Shown here piece by piece: positions 56,881 through 64,000 of a stretch of 64,000 nt of DNA. Source of the DNA: Campylobacteraceae bacterium. GTDB taxonomy: Bacteria > Campylobacterota > Campylobacteria > Campylobacterales > Sulfurovaceae. The position numbers were made by a program, and so were the translations under genes. The DNA lies in contig JALWKO010000049.1 in NCBI GenBank assembly GCA_027081405.1, forward strand, positions 1-64,000, written 5' to 3'. How positions within the stretch are numbered: the stretch's first letter is position 1; each line of letters starts with the position of its first letter. The notes under the pieces are model-generated. The model did not search any database. It saw only the letters and a list, made by a program, of their open reading frames with translations, and was not told the DNA's origin.

Positions 56881-58382
56881 TGTTGCCCAGGAGAACGGAT
56901 TATAGTGGAGTGCTGATTAATTGGGACCCGGATGCAAGGAGATTTGTTGTTCGCCCAAAATATCCAGACCAAAGTATAACCCCGCTGATCGGCCTCGGAA
57001 ATGCCGCCATTCAGTTCAATATGGACCATCCGCCTCAAACGGTCGTTGCACCGATTACCGGCGAAGCGGATACGGCAAACGGGCTTGCTCCGCACAGCTT
57101 CTTTCCTTTGCATTCCCCAATTGTCGCGGCGAAGAATGTGGCGTATCGGGAAAACGTCCATATCACCGGACTCAACGGGGGGGCGGATATCTCATTCTAC
57201 GAAGCGGATTCTACCGTCGTGCTTGATTCGGTTAAGGATGCCGGTGTGATAGGAAACGGATGCAACTCAAAGCGAGGATTCATTCACGGAAGCGTAGACG
57301 GACAGTATTGGCGCCTCGATACGGTTATGGGGTTCTTCCCGGATGGAGTCAGCGGAACAAAGGTCGCGGTTGTATCCGGGGGGTATGGCGCCAAATACGT
57401 ACACGCATTGGCATCCGATGGGTCGATCAAAATCGTAGCAATTGATCCGAACGGTGCAACGCACTTGGTCACGAACGAAGAAGTGCTCGAGCCGATCATG
57501 AGCCGTGTGGACAACGGATGCAAAATCGTCGAGATTGCAGGCAGCAAGAACACGCTGAAGGTGCGACTTGATGACGGACGGCTTATGAATTTCATATACA
57601 GTGGGGCTGATCCTACGGCGGTATATGTAGGCACGGTCAGGGATATTGGTCGCGTGACGCGAAACGGTGAATATCGGTACAAGGGCGAATATTATCACAG
57701 CGGACACGGCGACGCGCCGATCTATCCGCTGCTGGAGGGGAATATCCTCTACGTAATGGAGGCGGGAAGCACAGATATCGTCGTAAAAATCGACAATCGG
57801 CCCGGGGATACACTGGCGACGATTCGCGGGGTGGATTTTGTCCTGATGGACGACGGCAGGATCGGGGTGCATACGCCATCGGGCTTGTCTCCAGTCTTGT
57901 CCATATCGGACTTTGCAATGCAGATGAAAATCCCAGGGGAGCCGTATTCCGCGTGCCCAGAGTGTTGCTATGGCCTATCGGGGCCTCAAGAAAGCTATCT
58001 CAAAAGCATCGGGATAGAGTGCGTCCACTCAAGCTGGAGTGGAGAAGGCGCCACCGGCCACGTCGTCGCCGGACATGTGGCCGACTTTAGTTACAGGGAG
58101 CGTCCGACCGGGTATATGAGGCAAGTAAGCGCCCTTATCGTTTCGACAGAGGCCGGAAACTTGATCCTCAAAAACGGGGCGCTCGAGCCGCTTGCCGATC
58201 ACACGCAGGTTATATCCGGGGCGGATTTGGTGGCCGCCTTGTATCAGCATACGCTCTCAGACGACAAAATTCCCGTTACGTCAAACGATGGGGTGTTTAC
58301 GTCTCATGCAGTAGGTGACGGCTTGTTCCTGAGCTTTTCGGAGTGGCCATACGAAGAGGTAGACCCGACTGAGGGGGAGTAA
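56880..58382 (+). CDS. Tail protein, single-gene form of the split phage A pair
   Basis: The 500-residue beta-rich protein equals the two phage A proteins (14657-15079 and 15092-16117) joined. N-terminal part: LIGLGNAAIQFN and PITGEADTANG. Later part: KIVEIAGSKNTLKVRLDDG and a final Cys pair (SACPECCYG) absent from A. It is followed by a GCGACAAAAC gap. Confidence 0.6.
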   Translation: MLPRRTDYSGVLINWDPDARRFVVRPKYPDQSITPLIGLGNAAIQFNMDHPPQTVVAPITGEADTANGLAPHSFFPLHSPIVAAKNVAYRENVHITGLNGGADISFYEADSTVVLDSVKDAGVIGNGCNSKRGFIHGSVDGQYWRLDTVMGFFPDGVSGTKVAVVSGGYGAKYVHALASDGSIKIVAIDPNGATHLVTNEEVLEPIMSRVDNGCKIVEIAGSKNTLKVRLDDGRLMNFIYSGADPTAVYVGTVRDIGRVTRNGEYRYKGEYYHSGHGDAPIYPLLEGNILYVMEAGSTDIVVKIDNRPGDTLATIRGVDFVLMDDGRIGVHTPSGLSPVLSISDFAMQMKIPGEPYSACPECCYGLSGPQESYLKSIGIECVHSSWSGEGATGHVVAGHVADFSYRERPTGYMRQVSALIVSTEAGNLILKNGALEPLADHTQVISGADLVAALYQHTLSDDKIPVTSNDGVFTSHAVGDGLFLSFSEWPYEEVDPTEGE

Positions 58383-58383
58383 T

Positions 58384-58449
58384 GCGACAAAACGCTATCG
58401 GTGTATTGCCCGATAACACCATAAACTAATCGAAAAAAAGGAGAGAGCC
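58384..58449 (+). promoter_or_regulatory. GCGACAAAAC element in tail-gene gap (phage B)
   Basis: GCGACAAAAC begins the gap, followed by ATCGGTGTATTGCCCGAT (an inverted repeat ATCGG/CCGAT) and AAAAGGAGAGAGCC before the next ATG. It stands at the same place as the phage A gap at 16121. Confidence 0.42.
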
Positions 58450-59016
58450 ATGACTGTTCGGAACACCGGAGAAAATTTCAATCTTGTCGTTTCGACGAAG
58501 CGGACCGTGATCGGGGCAGTGCCTCAAGATTGGATGGTTTACTATGCTCCGGCGGATGATCTTGCGAATCAAACCTCTGTGCCCGGAGACGTGCAGGAAG
58601 CTGTGGAGGAAATCGCATCCGGGAGCGCTCATAGCGCAACGCTGACACAGCCCGCAGGATGGGGCTCCAGGCTGCTGCACATCGACGATCAAAACTCCAC
58701 CCTCCAGGAGGGGGACGTGATCGAATACGCCACCGGGAAGTACGGCTACGTTATGCGCATTGTCGGCTCGAAGCTCTACCTCAAACGCCCGATTCGAGCC
58801 AACCTCAATGCCGGGGATACGCTGACTCAGGTCGGCAACACCGGAGAGTATATGACCCCCACGATCTCCATCGGGACCGCAGGGGAGTATCTGGTTACCG
58901 TGGAGGCCCCAGACTACGGGATTATGGTTTCGGAGCGGGTCAAGGTGGTCGATCCTTCGTCTGGAAGCCAACCCGACCCGGACGCTCCCGATGACGCGGT
59001 GGCCGTAGCGTACTGA
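58450..59016 (+). CDS. Conserved tail/virion protein (phage B)
   Basis: The 188-residue protein is over 70 percent identical by eye to the phage A one of the same length (16193-16759). Same blocks: GENFNLVVSTKRTVIGA, LQEGDVIEYATGKYGYVMRIVG. Probably an inner tail or neck component. Confidence 0.65.
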   Translation: MTVRNTGENFNLVVSTKRTVIGAVPQDWMVYYAPADDLANQTSVPGDVQEAVEEIASGSAHSATLTQPAGWGSRLLHIDDQNSTLQEGDVIEYATGKYGYVMRIVGSKLYLKRPIRANLNAGDTLTQVGNTGEYMTPTISIGTAGEYLVTVEAPDYGIMVSERVKVVDPSSGSQPDPDAPDDAVAVAY

Positions 59017-59017
59017 C

Positions 59018-59626
59018 ATGGTGCTACGGATCGAGACGAGCGGAATCACGAGGGGGAGGGAGTTCTCCCTTTATGCCTTTTCCGATTCCGTCCCCGCGAT
59101 CGAGGCGTATGCCTACAATCCAGTGACCCGCGAAGTTGTGCCGCTGGATTGTGTGCATGGCAAATACGGAATGTTGCACAGGTTTGAAGCCGTCGCTCCC
59201 CATTTCGACGGCTTTTTAATGGCGAAGATCGGACGGCAAAAGATCGTGAAACGTATCGGCACCCCGATCCAGATCGCGTTGGTAGTCGGGTGGAAGGAGG
59301 GGTATACCGCATTCTACAAAGCGTTCGACTATCAGGGGAATGTGATCGGAGAGGGGGCGATGGATCATCTCGTCGGTCCGTTCTTTGCCTGCTCGATCCC
59401 GGACGATGCCGTAATGATGGAGGCGGCTGGTAAGCGTTTCCTTGTCAATCGAAACATCAGCCGCATGAATTACAGGATCACGATGGAGGGCGGGGAGCTC
59501 CATTCGAGCTTCGATCCTGCGATACTTGGAAACGTTGACCTGCCCGACGTGACATTTGAAGGGGCTGAGCTGGGAGACGTCACACTCGATTCTACGCTTC
59601 CGAATATCACGATCGAGGAGTTGTAA
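59018..59626 (+). CDS. Conserved tail/virion protein (phage B)
   Basis: The 202-residue protein equals in length and closely matches its phage A counterpart (16761-17369), with RIETSGITRGREFSLYAF and HFDGFLMAKIGRQKIVKRIGTP. It overlaps the coiled-coil gene start by 1 base. Confidence 0.65.
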   Translation: MVLRIETSGITRGREFSLYAFSDSVPAIEAYAYNPVTREVVPLDCVHGKYGMLHRFEAVAPHFDGFLMAKIGRQKIVKRIGTPIQIALVVGWKEGYTAFYKAFDYQGNVIGEGAMDHLVGPFFACSIPDDAVMMEAAGKRFLVNRNISRMNYRITMEGGELHSSFDPAILGNVDLPDVTFEGAELGDVTLDSTLPNITIEEL

Positions 59627-60645
59627 TGGATTTGAACCTCTATAAGCAGGCGATCGCCGAGGCGCTCAACGTCGTAAACTTTGACGACGACGCGATTATG
59701 AAGCGCGCCGAAGCACAGGTGCGTGAATTTCTCGAGACCAACACTTCGATCACAGACGACCAAAAGGCGACGATCTACGCCCAGTTCCTGACCGACACAA
59801 CCACCTCCGCGATCGCGGAGGCCATACGCTCCGCTTCCCAAATTGCGCTCCAGGGGCCAGTGAACGAGCAGCAGGTCGAAAACATGCGGGGAGAGCTGGC
59901 AATCAAGCAAGCCCAGAGCGACAAAGATTTGGCCGTCAAGGATAAGCAAATCGACACGATGGAGCGCGAAACGGCGGTCAAAGAGGCGCTGAAGGATAGC
60001 GAAATCTCCGTAAACGCTCAAAAGGTCGCCTCGATGCAGGCTGAGGACAACGCCCGCAAAAACGACGTGGCCGCACGGGTGGCCAAGGCGAAGTACGAGA
60101 TCGAATCGCTCCTTCCGTCCCAGACCGCAATCAACGAAAAGGAAGTTGCGCTCAAAGACAGAGAGCTGCAACTGAAAGATAAACAGATTCAGGTCGAGTC
60201 GGAGCGCATCCCGCTTATGCGCAACCAGGCGCAGACCGAAGAGAAGCGTATCGAGCTGATGAAGGTGCAGGCCGACATTGAAAAGCGCAAGCTCCCACTC
60301 ATCGAAGAGCAGGCCAAGGTGGAGCACGAAAAGGTGGCGCTTACCAGAGCCCAAACCGACATCGAAAAATCGAAATTGGGCCTGATGGAGCTTGACGAGG
60401 ATCTCAAAAAGGCCCAGCTTGCCATAGAAAAAGAGCGTATCTCCCTTGTCTCTACACAGGTGCTTGTAGAAGAGGAAAAAGTGCGGCTTACCGCAAAAGA
60501 GGTGATGCTGCGTGCCGCGGAAGTTCGCTATCGGCAGGAGCAGACCGAAACGATTCGCAGGTCCCTCGAGGTAAACCTGGAGATCGAGCGCTGCAAATGC
60601 GAGACTCAGGTCAAGGTCGCCGAGCTTCAGGCAGCGAGACTATAA
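59626..60645 (+). CDS. Heptad-repeat coiled-coil virion protein (phage B, short form)
   Basis: The 339-residue protein has the same N-terminal domain (NFDDDAIMKRAEAQVREFL) and C-terminal part (RRSLEVNLEIERCKCETQVKVAELQAA) as phage A (17370-19082), but a much shorter coiled coil (about eight units such as VESERIPLMRNQAQT). It lacks the 33 extra heptads. Both ends being kept shows that only the stalk length differs. Confidence 0.75.
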   Translation: MDLNLYKQAIAEALNVVNFDDDAIMKRAEAQVREFLETNTSITDDQKATIYAQFLTDTTTSAIAEAIRSASQIALQGPVNEQQVENMRGELAIKQAQSDKDLAVKDKQIDTMERETAVKEALKDSEISVNAQKVASMQAEDNARKNDVAARVAKAKYEIESLLPSQTAINEKEVALKDRELQLKDKQIQVESERIPLMRNQAQTEEKRIELMKVQADIEKRKLPLIEEQAKVEHEKVALTRAQTDIEKSKLGLMELDEDLKKAQLAIEKERISLVSTQVLVEEEKVRLTAKEVMLRAAEVRYRQEQTETIRRSLEVNLEIERCKCETQVKVAELQAARL

Positions 60646-60656
60646 GGAGGTAGCAA

Positions 60657-61892
60657 ATGACCGTAGACGCCGCAGTCGATATTATCAGCAGAATCATCGG
60701 AAACACCCTCGAGGAATACGACCAGTCGCCGCAGAGCAAGGACGAGGACGGAAACCGGAAACCTCATCCGCTGGATATCGTCGATCCGGACGATAAGCTG
60801 TTCGCCCTCGACATGGCCCTAAAAGAGGTGGCACTCAAGACCACACCGGCGACCCTAATCGAAGGGCCCGGCTCCACCGCGCCGGAGCTGAGACGCGTCA
60901 ACAAAGACTACTATGTGCGGGTCCCAGCCGCCCCCCAGAGCGGGCAGAATCTCGACATTGACGACGGACTGGCGTATGCGGTCGTATTTCGTGCGCTCTC
61001 TATGCTCTGGAGCGACTATGGACGCTATGAGCAGCAGGCAGACAGCATTATCGGGACATACGACCATGCCTATCGGGACTACATCAAAGCGCTTACAAGC
61101 GGGCAGCTGGCAAGCCAGGACGCAGCCTATATCCGCTTCAGTGCGGACGGGCAGGAGTGGCACGATGGATACCAGCCGGGAGACCTGTATATCAGCTTCA
61201 AACGGATCGACACCGACAGCTGGACTCCGGCGATCCGCTTCGTGGGGCGCGACGGAGAGGACGGTCAGGACGGCACGCCTTGCAGCGACACGCAATTTAC
61301 CGCACTTCATGACACTCCTGCCTCGTATTCCGGTATGGGCGGCAAGATTGTCGCGGTAAAAGACAGCGAGGACGGAGTGGAGTTTGTCGATCCGCCATCT
61401 GGCAGCGGAGGTGCCTCGACGTTTCTCGATCTATCGGATACCCCGGCTTCGTATACGGCAGGGAAATACGTTGCCGTAAACTCCGAGGGCGACGCGCTTG
61501 AGTTTGTCGATCCCCCCTCCGGGGGTTCGCAAAGCGTGTCGCAGTTTGGGGATAATGTGTTCTACGACGATTCCGCAACGGGGACGATCAGCCTTGATGC
61601 CGATACGTACAACAGTTTCTATCTCTATCCGAACGACGATCTCACGATTTCGTTTGCAAAATTCGACGATGATGGACAGCAGGTGTCCGCGCATTTTGGA
61701 AGCGTCTATACCTTCGCAATCGTAAACGGGAACAGCTTCAATATTGCGTTCGACAGCAACGAAACGATTTACGGGGACGCTTCTATTGCCGGGGACGCCA
61801 ACGGCTATCCCCTCACCCTACTGCGAATGTACTACGATGGCGTTGCCTGGATTGTGGTTGACCGGGTTGTAGTATCCGACTATGCGCCATGA
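60657..61892 (+). CDS. Tail fibre protein with adaptor-like N-terminus (phage B)
   Basis: The 411-residue protein has the same three parts as phage A (19093-20331). They are a helical attachment part, the Gly-rich GEDGQDGTP and two fibre repeats (FLDLSDTPASYTAGKYVAVNS), and a beta-rich C-terminus (GDNVFYDDSATGTISLDA). It overlaps the next start by 4 bases. Confidence 0.75.
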   Translation: MTVDAAVDIISRIIGNTLEEYDQSPQSKDEDGNRKPHPLDIVDPDDKLFALDMALKEVALKTTPATLIEGPGSTAPELRRVNKDYYVRVPAAPQSGQNLDIDDGLAYAVVFRALSMLWSDYGRYEQQADSIIGTYDHAYRDYIKALTSGQLASQDAAYIRFSADGQEWHDGYQPGDLYISFKRIDTDSWTPAIRFVGRDGEDGQDGTPCSDTQFTALHDTPASYSGMGGKIVAVKDSEDGVEFVDPPSGSGGASTFLDLSDTPASYTAGKYVAVNSEGDALEFVDPPSGGSQSVSQFGDNVFYDDSATGTISLDADTYNSFYLYPNDDLTISFAKFDDDGQQVSAHFGSVYTFAIVNGNSFNIAFDSNETIYGDASIAGDANGYPLTLLRMYYDGVAWIVVDRVVVSDYAP

Positions 61893-63217
61893 TCGACACG
61901 GTAGCTCCGTATCCCAGTCCGGACTTTTCAGATCCCGAGCTGCTCGACAAAGAATTGTTGGGCGGCGCATTTCCACATGCAATCTTTGCTGAGCTACGCA
62001 GCTTCACCCCAGCAATGAGCAGATATGAAGCTTCGCTGCGAGAAATACAATTTGATTTGCTGCGGCATGACGGGCTCAATTTGCAGGGGGTGGATGTGAC
62101 GATGCACGGGAACGGCATCGGGTTTCTGAAACAAGTAGCGTACCTTCCGTATAGAATACGCCGGGCCGATCCGGAGCCGATCGTGGTGTATGACCCGCTC
62201 GACCACTATACATCTATCGAATATCACGGTAGATCGTCGCGCATTTTGGGGGATGCGCCGATCCGTGATTTTTACTGCTCCACGATCTACTATGATCCGG
62301 AGAACCCCGGCCTGTTTGGCACAAAATTCGTCAGGGACGATGACGGAAATGTGGTGGAGCGATACGAGGCGTTCGTGTCATTGCTTGACTTCAGCGTATA
62401 TTTACTTGGACGCTGGCCGGGGGATGCGGTTTTTGACTCAAGGAGTTTCGTCGGGTACACAAAAGGTGCCGCAATCTACAAGTGCTATGTCAATGACGAT
62501 TATGACGAACTCGTCTCGTTTACCTTCGATGGCGCGGTGTATCGGGTCGGAGGCGTTGAAAAACTTGCGCTCCCCCTCGGGGATTCTGGATGTGTTGCGG
62601 TTGTATCCGGCGGCGTGACAATCATTTTTGACCAAACGCTCAGCGCAGTCCACCATACAAATGGCGATTACGTAACGCGAAACATCAGCGAATCCCAGCC
62701 GCAATCCAGCTATCCGTTCGGTGCAAAGATCGGTGGGACGATCTATTATCCGAGAGACGCTGAAAGTGCCTACGCGTACCGCCGTAGACAAGACGGAAGT
62801 TGGTCTATCAGGGTCGTTGAATATCCGTTGTGGATGTTTCAAAAGGCTACAAAGTACGACTATGTGACCGACGGATGGCTTCACCCGCTTCGATCACTCG
62901 GGTACAACCTGATTGTCCGTGGAGTGTGGGCGCCTTCAGGGATTCACCGTGGAGACCAGCTCAAGGGAGCCGATCGCTACGGAGACCTTGTTGAACGAAA
63001 CAACACCCTTTATCACACATTCGATTTTAGGCGCTATACAGAGGTGACCGACACACGGGCGCGGGATTCGTTTTACGGCTTTTGCGAGAGAGTGTGGACT
63101 GGAGGGGTTGGTGGGATCGCTGGGTATCTGCCTTATGTGATCGCCGTATTCGACCAAGACGACAAAACAGTATTGCAATTCGAGGGGTTTGTATTTAGAA
63201 TCGACCAAACTCCTTAA
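61889..63217 (+). CDS. Conserved tail protein (phage B)
   Basis: The 442-residue protein matches phage A (20331-21686) in YPSPDFSDPELLDKEL, HYTSIEYHG, STIYYDPENPGLFGTKFVRDDDG and TKYDYVTDGW. Here the start is ATG overlapping the previous stop by 4 bases. It is probably a tail component. Confidence 0.62.
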   Translation: MIDTVAPYPSPDFSDPELLDKELLGGAFPHAIFAELRSFTPAMSRYEASLREIQFDLLRHDGLNLQGVDVTMHGNGIGFLKQVAYLPYRIRRADPEPIVVYDPLDHYTSIEYHGRSSRILGDAPIRDFYCSTIYYDPENPGLFGTKFVRDDDGNVVERYEAFVSLLDFSVYLLGRWPGDAVFDSRSFVGYTKGAAIYKCYVNDDYDELVSFTFDGAVYRVGGVEKLALPLGDSGCVAVVSGGVTIIFDQTLSAVHHTNGDYVTRNISESQPQSSYPFGAKIGGTIYYPRDAESAYAYRRRQDGSWSIRVVEYPLWMFQKATKYDYVTDGWLHPLRSLGYNLIVRGVWAPSGIHRGDQLKGADRYGDLVERNNTLYHTFDFRRYTEVTDTRARDSFYGFCERVWTGGVGGIAGYLPYVIAVFDQDDKTVLQFEGFVFRIDQTP

Positions 63218-63230
63218 TTTTGGAGGCAGC

Positions 63231-64000
63231 ATGAATTTCCTCGAAGTAGTCGATCCTTTGACCGGAAAAAAGACGCGCCGGGAGATGCACCCCTCGAAGT
63301 ACCAGCTCGGCAAAAGCCGGGAGCAGGGGCCGATGGGAGCATCCCAGGGGGCGCAGGGGTGGAGAGCTCAGTACGGCGATGCCGTAGGGAGATTGCTCGG
63401 AGGTATCACAGCGCAAAACGATACGCCGAAGTTCACCCCTATCACCCACTCCCTCTTGACGAACGAAGGATACAACCAAGCGCTGCAAAACGTCTATGTG
63501 CGCAACCTCCAAAAGCTGGCTGCCCAACGCCGCCAGGCCCTCGTCGGGGCGCTCGGTAGCCTCCTCCGCCACAATGCGGCCATCAACACGGCCAGGATTG
63601 GTGCGGCTTCCAGAATGTACGCGACCGACAAAGATTTCAAGGCCAAGACACTCGGACTTGAAGAGCAGCGTCGCTATCACGACCTTCTCAATAGCTACAA
63701 TCGCGGGATGTTGCAAAACCAGCAGGAGAGGCTTCGGCTTGAGCGGGAAAAGCTGACCGCTCCCCAAAATCCGCGTCCGATCAATCCCCTTGACGCTGCA
63801 ATCAAGCGCGCAAAAATCGTTCCGGATGCAAGCACATTCAAAGCGCTTATTCCGGACCGAGAGATAGCAGACGAGATCGGGAGCAAGAATCTCAAAAAAG
63901 CCCGGATGTATTACATCCAGACTGGGAAAATGCCGAAATTCGAGAAAGAGAGCGGCTTCTTTGACGACTATGCCCCGATACCTCCGGGGCAAAAGCCCGC
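63231..64000 (+). CDS. Internal virion/ejection-like protein, partial (phage B)
   Basis: The first 256 codons of a gene run off the window. KYQLGKSREQGPMGASQGAQGW and VRNLQKLAAQRRQALVGALGSLL match the phage A protein (21708-22769). It starts after TTGGAGGCAGC. The giant polyvalent gene of phage B would be expected to follow. Confidence 0.6.
   Translation, partial: MNFLEVVDPLTGKKTRREMHPSKYQLGKSREQGPMGASQGAQGWRAQYGDAVGRLLGGITAQNDTPKFTPITHSLLTNEGYNQALQNVYVRNLQKLAAQRRQALVGALGSLLRHNAAINTARIGAASRMYATDKDFKAKTLGLEEQRRYHDLLNSYNRGMLQNQQERLRLEREKLTAPQNPRPINPLDAAIKRAKIVPDASTFKALIPDREIADEIGSKNLKKARMYYIQTGKMPKFEKESGFFDDYAPIPPGQKP

Noticed and set aside
1..64000. CRISPR arrays or insertion sequences
   Set aside because: No spaced direct-repeat array and no transposase were seen. 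The repeats present are iterons, arm sites, coding repeats or short control elements.

Overview
The window is bacteriophage DNA from end to end, with no recognisable chromosomal gene. It is best read as two related temperate phages integrated in tandem at one tRNA-Thr gene. Phage A supplies the right-hand ~28 kb of its genome (1-28,010) and phage B the left-hand ~36 kb of its own (28,158-64,000). The junction is a 46-base tRNA-Thr 3' fragment (28158-28203) lying directly beside a tyrosine integrase and a row of 11-bp repeats. The host is bacterial, with strong Shine-Dalgarno sites and ATG/GTG starts. The species cannot be fixed from sequence alone. A P22-like portal, an SU10-type capsid and the lack of any recognisable tail tube, sheath or tape measure suggest short-tailed (podovirus-like) phages. 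This is an inference, and the tandem arrangement could also be an assembly joint between two phages.

Phage A. A leftward accessory operon (1-1210: small protein, RadC/JAB protein, membrane protein) faces a ~1.15 kb non-coding control region. A rightward late operon follows. It encodes a 46-aa membrane peptide, terminase small and large subunits, portal and an overlapping accessory gene, a DUF2829 (Tad2-like) protein, scaffold, major capsid and adaptor. A long hairpin comes next, then fibre and tail proteins, virion/ejection proteins (including a 1444-aa polyvalent protein with a probable nuclease domain) and a holin pair at the end.

Phage B. A leftward block encodes integrase, excisionase, a nuclease, SSB, RecT, a Gp49-family protein and a RecE-like exonuclease. 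It ends at a CI-like repressor that diverges from a Cro-like gene. The rightward early operon carries a replication initiator with an iteron origin inside its gene, then an endolysin, a DUF1064 nuclease, zinc ribbons and a secreted protein. A second leftward operon holds an antirepressor, an XRE/MazF-like pair and a membrane protein. The late operon (44,105-64,000) matches phage A gene for gene and runs off the window.

Comparing the two copies gives the most informative signals. Phage B terL carries a 142-residue mini-intein in its Walker A loop that phage A lacks. A coiled-coil virion protein differs by 231 residues. One virion gene is split in A and whole in B. A long hairpin is conserved in shape but not in sequence. 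Several short DNA elements recur at matching places (GCGACAAAA, CCCATTTTATGGGGG, paired G tracts, ACTAACA operators). They outline a regulatory network shared by the two phages.
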